A stretch of DNA of 64,000 nucleotides from positions 5,490,767 to 5,554,766 of the forward strand of contig OY744469.1 in assembly GCA_963556145.1 (NCBI GenBank), read 5' to 3'. Below the pieces are notes generated by a model. That model was not told the origin of the DNA. It saw nothing but the letters and a program-made list of their open reading frames with translations, and did not search any database. Position 1 is the first letter of the stretch, and every line of letters begins with the position of its first letter. This DNA is from Hygrocybe punicea (Eukaryota > Basidiomycota > Agaricomycetes > Agaricales > Hygrophoraceae). This document shows, one piece after another, positions 33,666 to 43,856 of this stretch. The position numbers were made by a program, and so were the translations under genes.

Positions 33666-34066
33666 GTGAGCTTCTTTCTATAGGTCAGATTTAATGGCTC
33701 AATGTTTCATCTCTTCAGTATCAAATGGTGACTGTTACAAGTTATGATATGACATGGTTGTTCATCAAGGTAATTGAGACTATGTAGATGCAATAATTAT
33801 TCAGTATTATTATATTTTACACCAAAATCTATCCTTCATTAGTACAGCAGTCGTCTGGTGATGTTTTGAGCCTTGGGCAATGCCAGAAAACCAGTTGTGA
33901 GCCAGCAAACACTTCAGAAACCTTGAAATCATTATATTTCCTAATTTGGAAATTTTGTAATGGCTCAAAACGGCTAGCCACGGCTAAGCCGAGGTTTAAA
34001 TGCTAGCCGTAGCAACGGCTCAGCTTGGCTAATCATCGGCTCGGCTCAATTGGCTAATGGTTTCAG

Positions 34067-34084
34067 ACCGAGCCGTGGCAACAC
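34067..34084. repeat. Lone hAT MITE terminus
   Basis: GAGCCGTGGCAACACTA is the reverse complement of a TAGTGTTGCCACGGCTC end, close to the ends of the MITE at 21155-21434. The upstream 33940-34066 is GGCTAGCC/GGCTCAGC-rich, like MITE subterminal sequence, but no matching left end or target duplication was found. Confidence 0.5.
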
Positions 34085-34087
34085 TAG

Positions 34088-34806
34088 TTCGGCCTGTTCG
34101 ACAAGGGTGCACTGTTCACATTATTAACAATTCTAATAAACTCAGTACATGTAGCTACAATTGAGATACATGCAATATATCGTTTATAAAAGTGTTTGTG
34201 CATGGGCAATGCCCCAGACCAAAGCTGGGACACTTGTCGAACAGTTGTCGAACACTGTTCGGCCTGTTCGACAAGGGTGCACTGTTCACATTATTAACAA
34301 TTCTAATAAACTCAGTACATGTAGCTACATTGCAGATACATGCAATATATCATTCGTACAAATGTTTGTGCAAAGACAATGCATCAGACTCAACCTGGGA
34401 CACCTGCTTAACCCTTGTGGAACACTGCTCAGCATGTTCAACAAGTCTGCACTGTTTGCATTTAACCATTCCATTGCACTACCAATGCATTCAATTGTTG
34501 TAAAAAGTTGTCAAACATTTGCGGCTTACAACTGCGATGCATCCATGCTATAACAGTATCTATTTCCAAATTGGCATCTGTGATCTAGGCTGCTGTGATC
34601 CGGCTGCCTTATTGTTCTTGCTGATTGGGAAAACAAATTCTCACACTCAACTCCACCCAGTCACACGGTTTCAAATTTATTCTCAGGGCTTCACAATTGT
34701 TCCCACAGTTTGCAACAATTGTTCCCATGGCTTGGCAAATTAGAGTGTGACCCTGAGTTGCAAAATCCACCATATAGAACGATTCCCTTATAGGGACTCG
34801 TAACAA
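34088..34806 (+). mobile_element. Non-autonomous element with 170-bp tandem repeats and a 3' hairpin, copy 1
   Basis: TTCGGCCTGTTCGACAAGG begins units at 34088 and 34258 (170-bp period), with a diverged third unit near 34428. A unique tail (about 34570-34806) includes CAATTGTTCCCACAGTTTGC and ends in the hairpin TCCCTTATAGGGA followed by CTCGTAA. The same tail occurs at 54585-54807 and, inverted, at 58868-59092, and the same 170-bp units occur inverted at 59290-59830. Central tandem repeats plus a conserved 3' stem-loop resemble Helentron-derived HINE/DINE elements; that classification is inference. Confidence 0.6.
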
Positions 34807-34825
34807 CTCTGCCCACGCCAATTGA

Positions 34826-34953
34826 TGTACATCTCTTCTGAATCAAACTCCTTTCCTTTGATATCGATCTTGGCCCAAGAACTGGGTATCTTTCAAGGAA
34901 AACTCATAGAACATGAGTGTCTCACCCAAGAACTGGGTGTTTTTAAAGGAGAA
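34826..34953 (+). pseudogene. Fragment of a second Helitron N-terminal ORF
   Basis: The frame reads MYISSESNSFPLISILAQEL then GKLIEHE, paralleling MYISPEPISCPVISTLTQEL and RKLIEHE in the full Helitron's N-terminal ORF (42570-42680) but on the opposite strand and more diverged. The full Helitron's 3' end (34954) abuts it directly, so the younger Helitron appears to sit in an older, broken one. Confidence 0.6.
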
Positions 34954-35022
34954 CTAGTGGGGTGTGGGCCATTGCTTTGCATGGCATGTTACTCGTCCCT
35001 TCTTTTAGCAAGAGAACACATA

Positions 35023-38000
35023 TTAAGATTGAGCATATATAAACAGTACAGCATTATTACCATTACATGACAATAAATTAATATTTGAAAAGTCATCTAT
35101 ATCACCTTCATTAATACAAATTGATCTGGTTGATATACCATCATGAAACCATACCATACTGTTGATGAATATGCGGGCAGTAAAATGTGCATCACCAAAG
35201 TACACAATTCCTCTCAATGTGTAAGCAGTGGATATGTCATCTATTGACAAGTTTATAACTTGACTAATTATTAAATTCTCAATAGAGTCAACTGTAAACA
35301 TGATTAGAGGTGGAATTTTGTTAAATGCAATAAATTTAGTAATCTCTCCCCAACACAATTGACATTTGTGCCGTTGTCTATTAACTATGATTTGAGCAAG
35401 ACATGTTGAGATGGTTCCAGAAAATGAATATGAACAATGAAAGATGGCATCACATCTATCATTTTCCAGAATGGTTATGTTTTCACAATTCATACATTTA
35501 AGACAAGTTGAAGTCATTGGTTCATTTGCTTTCATTATATAATGGGCCAAATCACTTATGGCAATGCCAACTTGACCATAAGGAAATATTTTGGGTTTAT
35601 CTTGATGCAATAAATGTCTGATTGTATTTCTAACTGTTTCTAAATCTGTTGTGTGATTCTTGGATCGTTTGAATCCTAAGCTCAAAATCTTTAATATTTC
35701 ATTGATGCTATTGAATCTTTTTTTCCAACTTGATGGATCTTCATTCCATATTGCTAGTAATATTGTAAAGAGTGAATCATAAGCACAGCTCCAATCTTCC
35801 GCATCCCATATAAACCCTTTTGGTTCATTTAATTCAATAGTACTTGTTTTTTGTCTTTTTTTCACTATGGAAGATGAACTTACAACTTGTTGTAATTTTC
35901 GTTTTTTATTTTGCAATACATTGGCCGTCGAATTTTTATGAGTGACAGTGATTGGAACAGTTCCTTTTGCAGGAACAAAGTTGAGGTTTCTGAAATCTGC
36001 CTTTTGATTTTTGTTCATAGGTTTAATTAATTGCCATGGAGAGGGCTGTGTTGTGTATTGATTTAGTTGCTCCGTGGCTTTCCATGCGATAGCATGATGA
36101 ATGTTTTTTGGAATATATGACTTTCCTTTCCATTTTCTAAATTGATCAATGATAGAATTTCGCTGATCTCCCTTGACATGGTCTGGTAAGAGTCCTTGAT
36201 ATTTCAGTTTGGTAATCTCATCAAGCAGTTCTAATTCTCTGAATTCCTGCCTGAGATATCCAGAAGCACCCCCAGTAATTACTTTAGGATCAAAGCCTTG
36301 CATGATGATAGTTCCTGCTGCAGAAGCACTTCTTGATAAGCAAGTATAATAGGATTGGTGGTTTCTACAACTACTGAGGTCAACTACATTGTTAGGACGA
36401 GTACGTCCTTGACATGCATAATCAGTCATTGCAAAATTAGGTAGTACCAACACTTGTTCTCTTGACAAAGATATCACATCATCATTGGGTAATGAGCACA
36501 TGGTGGAAGTGACATGTTTTGTAATCGGCACAACATTTTCAGGAAGTCCTTCTATGTTAATTTTTTTTGGAGGATTCAATAATCTGACAAATAAAGTGTC
36601 CAGTACAGTTTGTTGCTCAGGACCTATTGCACTCTGCCAACCCACAACTATGCCCTCTGCTCCTTTGGTAATGCAGCACTCTGTTGCATCATTGTTCCTC
36701 AGCATCACTGGCATGCCTACACATAAGTCCAATCTTCCTGGTATATGATCAGAGGATGATGCATGTGGTTGGCTCCAAAGTAGCTTTTGGAGTGAAGGTT
36801 CCAATATCTTTGTGTGTCGAATAGGATCCAAAATTGTTGACATGTGATGAGATTTTCTTTTGCTATTGGAACTAGTAGGATCATTCCATCTGTCTATGGA
36901 ATAGAATGATGTTAATGGTCTCCTATTTTCAGCAGCAAAACGTTGAATACCAAGTTCATTGATTTTGTCTTTTTGTGCATTCAATGCAGTTATAACTGAC
37001 ACATTCCTGAATTTCTTTTGGGCTAATTTTGGATCATTTGGACCTTTTCCTGCAACACAAGTACGAAGAAATGCAATATCTTTGGGAGTACATGCTTTGT
37101 ATCTCATGTTTTCCAAAGCAAGCCTCAGTTGGACATCTTCTTCTGACTGATTGGTTTGTCTCATATTTTCACGTAATATAACAACTGTTGTTATTTGATG
37201 CCAAAGAGCTTTGCCTATAGCCGCTTCCTGATTTGCTATAGTTTGACTGGAATTGATTTGGACACCAACGGTTCCAGAGTATAAAGGAGCACCACTCATA
37301 GCTAGTGGAAGTTGGCCAAAATCTCCTGCAAATATCATATTAATGCCACCAAAGGGTTCATCATAAACACCACGTGCTTTTGCACACTGAGCACTGATTT
37401 TATACATATCTCTGCAAGATAACATTGACACCTCATCAATGAAAATGTAATCCACACCATCAAGATTGGCACGTACTTGTGCAAGGGAACGAGATGATCC
37501 TCCCTGATTAATTCCAAGAATGGAGTGATATGTGGATCCATTTACAAGGGCAGCAGCACCACCGGTTGGTGCAAGAACCACAAATCGATGATTTTCGTTG
37601 TGTTTACCAAAAAAACTAGTCAATGCTTTGATGACTTGTGATTTCCCTGTGCCTGCCATCCCACCAAGATACATGCGTAGCTTATCAGAACCGTTAATCA
37701 AGGTAGAGTGATTCGCAATGATATGAAATGCTCTCTTTTGGTCAGTGTTCAACTTGTAATCATTGATAGTTATATCAATAAGATGACGATCAGCTCTGTT
37801 TGCAGGAATAAACATATGGTTGATGTATGCTGCATCCACTATCTTGACATCATTATATTGAAAATTTGCCAATTTATCTATGGTTGCTGTGTTTGTTGGT
37901 AAATTTTTATTTCTGTCATCGATGATTTCTTTTTTCTTTGCAAGGACTGCAGCTCTCCAAAATTTTGCTGATTGTACTACAGGTGGTTCTATAGGTATCA

Positions 38001-40620
38001 AAGGTCCTATATCTGGGGTACCATCAATACAATCATCGAGCCATCCTGACCTTTTCAAAGTTCTTTCAGCTATTAGCATTTGATCTTTCCTTTTTTGTCC
38101 TTTTTGACCAAGTTTCAGGAGTATTTCCGTGTCATTATTGTCTTCATCAATATTGTTGTTGAAGTCGTCGCCATTAAATGCAAATTCAGCATTGTGCATG
38201 TCATCCAGTTCATCAAGACCGTTTGAGGTCGCCCATGAATACCTTATATTTGCAGTATTATTCTTCTGACGTTTAGCAGAGAAATCATCTCTTGCATCCA
38301 AACACTCATACCGCAGACCAAAGTATTTCATGATCTCGAGCTCTCTTTTAGAAAACTCATGGTCTACAAAAGCATTATCCCATGTTTGTAATTTACATTT
38401 GAGTTCTTTGCCACTTCTCCATGGCTTGAAAAACGTTAACATTGTACAACAATAATATTCTCGATCACCATGGTCAGCCCTTGGCAAAGTGTTTGGAATA
38501 AAATTAGGAACTATGAAGGGATCATTCCCTTTCATTTTGGCATGGTGGGTAAGATATTGTGGATGATTGGGATGTAAAGTATAATCATTTTCAAATTTTG
38601 TCAATTTATTAAGATCAACTTCATTTGTTTTATCAACTATTTCTGGGCCTGCATTTTTATTCAAACTATCAGGTTTTAGAATTTCATCTATCTCCATGAC
38701 TATATCATTATCAACGACATTAGACAAGTTGTCATCACTGGAATAGTCAACATTAGTAGGTTCAGTGCAAGAGTCAGACAAATCATCACAGCCTAGATTG
38801 TCAAAAATTTGGTTTTGCACTGGTTCTCTTCTGGCCCTTTTGGTCTTTGTTTTGGTGCGTCTTTTCTTTGGTTCCATAGTGGCAAGACATATCCAGTCAT
38901 ACAGTGATACATTATCATACAAGGCTGGTCTGAACATATAATTATTTACTTTGGAAAGTCCAATGTATGCGCCATTATTCTTACCAATAACAACCTTTTG
39001 TGCATTATCTTGGTCTTCACATATATTGGGAATTTCTTCATCAGACCATGCACTGATAACCTCTTTAACATAAGATCTCCAAAAGAATGGCACAAATTTA
39101 TGACTGGTGTAGTGATCAGGATTTCCAAGGACATATAATGAAGCCATTGGAGCACCAATTTCCATTTTGGAGGTGAGTGAATTGACTATTTGTGTAAACA
39201 GCTTTCTGACTTTGTCTTTTCTTTTCAGGTCGCCACCAATCATTTCGGAATTCTTATCAAAAATACTTTTTATCACTTCAAAAATGCTATAGGTCTTCAA
39301 GGAGAATTTTGTAATATAATCTGTTATGTATGCAACTATGGCCTTTATAGCAGTACCTGATAATAAGCTGGTCACATCAGAATTGCATCGTAGCATATAT
39401 GTAACTTCAGGTGTCACCGTGTTCATCCAAGGTTCACCATGCTTGAGGTTGAGAGCACCAGTGTTAGGTTCTACAAAAGTTTGTTGAAAGATATCACGGG
39501 GAAATCGTCGTTTACATTCACCTTTCGAATTAAGACAGTATGGCTTTTTTTTGCCATCATGCCTGTTATGTACATTTAATCGCAATAAAAGATCATCTAC
39601 AACATCTTGAAACCTTTGCCACCATGTTGATCTTTTGTTGTGATATTGACAATTCATGGAACAATTATATGATGGTGGATCTGGCATGACACATGTTGGT
39701 TGTTGATATTCAGGTTTCGACATTGTCTGTTCCATTTTCTGTGATACCTCATCTTTAGAACCTGTCATGAATTGTCCTACACACAAACTTTCCAAATATT
39801 CCACCAATCTTTTCTGAAAGTCAGAATTTTCACCCATAATTTTGTCACGTATTTCCTGAGGTGTAAGGCATCCCTTTATCCACAACAGCATATGAAGATG
39901 CAAGGTAAGACGTCCTTGTTCCTCTACTGTTGCATAATAACCTGATGTGTTTCCATACAGGCCAGGATGAGATTCATTTATTCCTAATATATGTTTGATG
40001 AACATTTCAGTAGTAAAGTGAAAGAAGCGGGCTCCAGCAACTGGATTGTTTGCAATTAGTTTGTAACAATCCTGGGGTAGACGTAGTTTAGGATAAAACT
40101 TTTCTTTGTTGTCAGCATAATATAAGCATAGTGGGTGATTGATGTCTGCAGGTGCAAAAGTGATAAACCAAGTCGGAGCACCAATATAGGATATCAGAGA
40201 CCAAATCTCATTTCGCATGTATTTCTTGTTAGTAATTGAACCTTTGACCTGACCAGCTACGTGATCCAGATCAGAAATGAGTTTATAGCATGCTTTCTCT
40301 TCCGATGTATCTGGTTTGACTCTATCACCTCTAGATAATCTCTTAGAGAGGTCATCCAAAACAGCTGTATTGATATTCATCAGGCGATCTGCAATATCGT
40401 TGAAATTATGTTTGTTAGTCAACAAATATCCTCCGGTTGTACTGTCCTTGATTTGTTCTTGATTGAATGCAATCAATGGAAAATAGGGATCGGTTTGAAA
40501 TCTTTTGTCATGGTACATCAGGAGATGTCTTTTGTGCATCATATCACTGATGCTTAAAACATCATTGTCTATGCTGCTAATACCACCCAAGCCATATGGA
40601 AATAGGCAGGGAAACATCAT
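35023..40620 (-). CDS. Helitron Rep/helicase with C-terminal cysteine-peptidase-like domain
   Basis: 1865 residues from the first Met after the amber stop. Near residues 190-265 is the HUH Rep domain (RLTLHLHMLLWIKG) and later the paired tyrosines (YITDYITKFSLKTY). The SF1/Pif1-type helicase begins near 980: Walker A GGMAGTGKSQ, Walker B IFIDEVSML, FAGDFGQLP, and YTCLSRSASA near the end. After about residue 1560 a separate domain shows DWSCAYDSLFTILL (putative Cys) and, downstream, paired-cysteine motifs (CMNCENI, CQLCWGE) and HFTARIFINSMVWFHDG (putative His), an arrangement like a ubiquitin-specific or related papain-fold peptidase. Rep and helicase drive rolling-circle transposition; the peptidase role is unknown. 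Confidence 0.88.
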   Translation of the reverse strand: MMFPCLFPYGLGGISSIDNDVLSISDMMHKRHLLMYHDKRFQTDPYFPLIAFNQEQIKDSTTGGYLLTNKHNFNDIADRLMNINTAVLDDLSKRLSRGDRVKPDTSEEKACYKLISDLDHVAGQVKGSITNKKYMRNEIWSLISYIGAPTWFITFAPADINHPLCLYYADNKEKFYPKLRLPQDCYKLIANNPVAGARFFHFTTEMFIKHILGINESHPGLYGNTSGYYATVEEQGRLTLHLHMLLWIKGCLTPQEIRDKIMGENSDFQKRLVEYLESLCVGQFMTGSKDEVSQKMEQTMSKPEYQQPTCVMPDPPSYNCSMNCQYHNKRSTWWQRFQDVVDDLLLRLNVHNRHDGKKKPYCLNSKGECKRRFPRDIFQQTFVEPNTGALNLKHGEPWMNTVTPEVTYMLRCNSDVTSLLSGTAIKAIVAYITDYITKFSLKTYSIFEVIKSIFDKNSEMIGGDLKRKDKVRKLFTQIVNSLTSKMEIGAPMASLYVLGNPDHYTSHKFVPFFWRSYVKEVISAWSDEEIPNICEDQDNAQKVVIGKNNGAYIGLSKVNNYMFRPALYDNVSLYDWICLATMEPKKRRTKTKTKRARREPVQNQIFDNLGCDDLSDSCTEPTNVDYSSDDNLSNVVDNDIVMEIDEILKPDSLNKNAGPEIVDKTNEVDLNKLTKFENDYTLHPNHPQYLTHHAKMKGNDPFIVPNFIPNTLPRADHGDREYYCCTMLTFFKPWRSGKELKCKLQTWDNAFVDHEFSKRELEIMKYFGLRYECLDARDDFSAKRQKNNTANIRYSWATSNGLDELDDMHNAEFAFNGDDFNNNIDEDNNDTEILLKLGQKGQKRKDQMLIAERTLKRSGWLDDCIDGTPDIGPLIPIEPPVVQSAKFWRAAVLAKKKEIIDDRNKNLPTNTATIDKLANFQYNDVKIVDAAYINHMFIPANRADRHLIDITINDYKLNTDQKRAFHIIANHSTLINGSDKLRMYLGGMAGTGKSQVIKALTSFFGKHNENHRFVVLAPTGGAAALVNGSTYHSILGINQGGSSRSLAQVRANLDGVDYIFIDEVSMLSCRDMYKISAQCAKARGVYDEPFGGINMIFAGDFGQLPLAMSGAPLYSGTVGVQINSSQTIANQEAAIGKALWHQITTVVILRENMRQTNQSEEDVQLRLALENMRYKACTPKDIAFLRTCVAGKGPNDPKLAQKKFRNVSVITALNAQKDKINELGIQRFAAENRRPLTSFYSIDRWNDPTSSNSKRKSHHMSTILDPIRHTKILEPSLQKLLWSQPHASSSDHIPGRLDLCVGMPVMLRNNDATECCITKGAEGIVVGWQSAIGPEQQTVLDTLFVRLLNPPKKINIEGLPENVVPITKHVTSTMCSLPNDDVISLSREQVLVLPNFAMTDYACQGRTRPNNVVDLSSCRNHQSYYTCLSRSASAAGTIIMQGFDPKVITGGASGYLRQEFRELELLDEITKLKYQGLLPDHVKGDQRNSIIDQFRKWKGKSYIPKNIHHAIAWKATEQLNQYTTQPSPWQLIKPMNKNQKADFRNLNFVPAKGTVPITVTHKNSTANVLQNKKRKLQQVVSSSSIVKKRQKTSTIELNEPKGFIWDAEDWSCAYDSLFTILLAIWNEDPSSWKKRFNSINEILKILSLGFKRSKNHTTDLETVRNTIRHLLHQDKPKIFPYGQVGIAISDLAHYIMKANEPMTSTCLKCMNCENITILENDRCDAIFHCSYSFSGTISTCLAQIIVNRQRHKCQLCWGEITKFIAFNKIPPLIMFTVDSIENLIISQVINLSIDDISTAYTLRGIVYFGDAHFTARIFINSMVWFHDGISTRSICINEGDIDDFSNINLLSCNGNNAVLFIYAQS

Positions 40621-40629
40621 AGGATATAA

Positions 40630-42768
40630 CTAAGGATTATTAAAGAACGATTCTAGATTTCTAGCATGGCTTATGGCAAGAACACCACCATGGTCATCTA
40701 TCAAGTGCTTGGTCGCTCTAGCTATTAATGCCTTTGGACTTGTAATATCTAGATTTTCGCCAGTTACTCCACTAACAACAAAGAGACAAGGCCCATCTTC
40801 CACACCATCTTCCACTTCATTGTCAAATGCACTAGTGGCTTCTGGTTCCTTATTTGTGTCTGCTGGTCGATATGCAACCACAACAGGAATTCCATGATCT
40901 GGATATTGTGCTAGATTTTCATAGGAGATATCTAAATCATAGTAATCCATGTGATTCAATTTCAGCCATTCTAAAGCTGCAGAAACTCGCCTTCGGCGAA
41001 CCAATAAAGGCGTTCGCTCCATGTCTTCTGGAGTTGGTCTGGCAGGACCAGTGAAAATAAAGGCTAGCACTTCATCAAGTTCTTTAATTGTTGGAGGCAA
41101 CCGTTGATATATCTTTGGTGTTGGGTTTTGAAACATGATGGCATTTGCTTTCATTTTATGCATCCCAGAGGAGACACGAACAATACATTTGTTGTGACGA
41201 ACACGGGCAATCAAAAGTTGTTCAGCAAATGTTAGATTTTGAAGTTGTGCAGGAATTCTTTCCATCCAAAGTCCATTCGCCAAAGCATATTTGGGAGTTT
41301 GGCCTTTATTCAGACTGAGCACACATGGTTTGCATATCCATTTACATGTGTCATCTAGCACTGGACCTTTGATATCCTCTATTGGATCAGAACAATGATA
41401 TCGTTCACATCTTGTGATTCCCATATTGTCTCTAGTTAATATTTTCAGATTAACCTTCGTCTTTGACAATAAAGACATGTTTTTCAATGCAACCAATTGA
41501 CCACATACAGCACACCCACTTTCTTGGAAACATTCAGGTGATGTATCTCTGCACCAGTTGCTGATTATGGTTTCCTTCAATTCAATAGATGGAGGAGGAG
41601 GAGGAAATAATTGCTCATCTGACTTGTCCAATTCTTCTTTCATTTGAGCCTGAGTTTCTTCTTTGCCGCACTCATATGTTTCTGTCATTTTTTGTCTTCT
41701 GTACCACTGTTTACACAGGTCTTTATGTGATTTAATATGATGCACATGAAAAATAGAAACATGAGTATCACAAGCTGAACAATTATGCCTCATTAATGCC
41801 ACAGATAGATCTTGTCCATGTAATCTTCGTAATGTCTTTGACAAATATATACCATGTATTGTTGTTATTTCACCAATATCCTTCACTGTCAAATTTGGCA
41901 GAAGTTCATGTAAAGGCATTTTAACACATGCATATGTTTTTCTATCTTCATATAAAGTGTTGGCTGTTTGTTCATCAATATGCCCCACATATTCGAATAA
42001 TATGTCAGAATCATGGTTGATATTATTAGACGGTAGCATAAAAGATTGAAGAAAGCTAAACTTGAATGTTGGTATTCGTTTACCACCACCAATGTAGTCA
42101 TATCTATGAACGGAATTTATATATAAAGATTTAAACAAGTGTCCGAATAAATTCAAATTGAACACAATTATGTTTGAACGGCTATGCCGTATTATGAAAC
42201 ATAGTGTGGTCCACAGCAACATTGCATGTGATAGAGAACTAGTAATACAATGAAATAAATATGCTTTGAAATCATGTCGTCTCAATAGCGATCGCATGAG
42301 CAATGCTTTGATCATTTTACAACGACATTGGACAGTGATAGGTTTGAGAAGACAATACAAAGCAAAGAGATATTTAGGAGGTAAGAAATATGTTCTGGCA
42401 TATTGAATAGAACGTATTCGCATTTTGAAGGCGCTATTTTTAAATGTAGTCCAAACGAATAATGGATCGACTGTCAAGTTATCTTTTGTTTCTTTTGTTA
42501 TTCCAATGATCTTTACATATAGTGTTGCATTTATTTGCATCAATATTGTTGCATCGCCCTGATCTGGGGCCAACTCATGTTCTATGAGTTTTCTTTGAAA
42601 AACATCCAATTCTTGGGTCAAGGTCGATATCACAGGACAGGAAATTGGTTCAGGAGAGATATACATAAGTTTGTCTTGGCATAGTTGTGGAAATAATGTT
42701 GCATTTGCAAGGAAATATAGATAAGTCAAACATGCAATGCAGACACGGATGATGTTGTGGGGATTCAT
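40630..42768 (-). CDS. Helitron N-terminal region (DUF6570-type), cut off by an in-frame TAG
   Basis: 712 residues. Cysteine/histidine clusters (CSACDTHVSIFHVHHIKSH; CAVCGQLVALKN; CKWICKPCVLSLNKGQ) suggest zinc binding, followed by the DUF6570-like block (FAEQLLIARVRHNKCIVRVS; SGMHKMKANAIMFQNPTPKI; RRRRVSAALEWLKLNHMDYY). The TAG at 40630-40632 is followed in the same frame by LYPMMFPCLFPYGLGG, the normal continuation in Helitron proteins, so one codon separates this ORF from the Rep/helicase ORF. The combined frame is 7746 bp. A C-to-T change of CAG, or another single substitution, would explain it. Confidence 0.82.
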   Translation of the reverse strand: MNPHNIIRVCIACLTYLYFLANATLFPQLCQDKLMYISPEPISCPVISTLTQELDVFQRKLIEHELAPDQGDATILMQINATLYVKIIGITKETKDNLTVDPLFVWTTFKNSAFKMRIRSIQYARTYFLPPKYLFALYCLLKPITVQCRCKMIKALLMRSLLRRHDFKAYLFHCITSSLSHAMLLWTTLCFIIRHSRSNIIVFNLNLFGHLFKSLYINSVHRYDYIGGGKRIPTFKFSFLQSFMLPSNNINHDSDILFEYVGHIDEQTANTLYEDRKTYACVKMPLHELLPNLTVKDIGEITTIHGIYLSKTLRRLHGQDLSVALMRHNCSACDTHVSIFHVHHIKSHKDLCKQWYRRQKMTETYECGKEETQAQMKEELDKSDEQLFPPPPPSIELKETIISNWCRDTSPECFQESGCAVCGQLVALKNMSLLSKTKVNLKILTRDNMGITRCERYHCSDPIEDIKGPVLDDTCKWICKPCVLSLNKGQTPKYALANGLWMERIPAQLQNLTFAEQLLIARVRHNKCIVRVSSGMHKMKANAIMFQNPTPKIYQRLPPTIKELDEVLAFIFTGPARPTPEDMERTPLLVRRRRVSAALEWLKLNHMDYYDLDISYENLAQYPDHGIPVVVAYRPADTNKEPEATSAFDNEVEDGVEDGPCLFVVSGVTGENLDITSPKALIARATKHLIDDHGGVLAISHARNLESFFNNP

Positions 42769-43856
42769 GAGGATTTGTGACAGTAAGAGGAAACACCGCC
42801 CATTTAACTAGTCAAGTGGTTCGGATCATGAATAACAATTAACACAATGGGATTGATCATATGACATTATATTATTTGTAAGCTTTTCCCAAAACACCAT
42901 AAGGCGTGCCTGAATCTTTAGAAATCTGTGTTTACTTTTTTTATTCCATTCTATGTTCCTGTGACATGCCTTGATACAGGCCAAAAATGCATCTGTATCA
43001 TGAATAGCTGCCTTACGATCTTATTAGGGGTCTGGCTGACAAGACATTGATCAAACCAACTGAGAAGAACAATGGTACCCCCTTTTAAGATATTTTGTGG
43101 ATTTAATCTTCAGAGTCTCAGTGATATTTATTTCTAGCTTGCTCAACAGACAAAACAGGTATTGAAGTTGAACAACCAGGCTGTTTGACAACTGTGCATA
43201 TTTGACAATTGCTTGGTAATTCATGGAAATTATCATTGTTCTTCATCCTTGTCAGAAATACATTGTCATTTTTATGGAGCTGTACGTATCATTCCCACAC
43301 AAGTATACTGTATTATTCCGGTACCAAAGAGTCATAGCTCCCCTTGGAGTGACAGTTATATCTTCCACTACAAGAGGGGGTTTTGTTACTCTTGTATCAT
43401 TGTATCCTCATTTAATAGGTCCATAAAGTTCGTGATTCTGGTTTCTTACATATATTCAATTTGAATTTTCATTAGCCCGAATGAGAGTCATCTCAGGTTG
43501 TCCTTCTCAAGTTGAGTGTGTAGGTGGTTGTACAACTGAACTGAAAGTAATGCATTCACCAGGATATATTTTAGACAAACAGATTTTCAGTCAACAAGAT
43601 TGATGCCTTATGCTGTATCTATGCTCACTATCATGCTCAATTCTTATGGTCATAGGACAGTAACACAAACCATTTTTAACGGAGCAAAAAGAAATACATA
43701 TATAGAAACTGTACAAATGTTAATAGTAGCGATGTATGAGGAGGACATTTGAGGGCACAGATTGTCACCAAGTTTCCAGAAATCAACGACTGGGATACAG
43801 TCTTTTTAGTCAAATATAATGAATACTCCACAAAAGAAGGACTTACTCCTCCGAAA
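42769..43856. other. No gene recognised; holds the unplaced Helitron 5' end
   Basis: AT-rich, with chance ORFs only. The Helitron 5' terminus and the 3' flank of gene D must lie here. Confidence 0.5.

Larger units (their letters stand above)
34954..42768 (-). mobile_element. Near full-length Helitron (minus strand); 5' end not fixed
   Basis: The coding strand is minus. The 3' terminus is CTAG at 34954-34957, preceded (in element sense) by the hairpin at 34968-34985, identical to the terminus of the truncated copy at 29503. Coding sequence occupies 35023-42768, broken once by TAG. The 5' TC terminus must lie beyond 42768 but cannot be placed without a second 5' end to compare. Confidence 0.88.
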
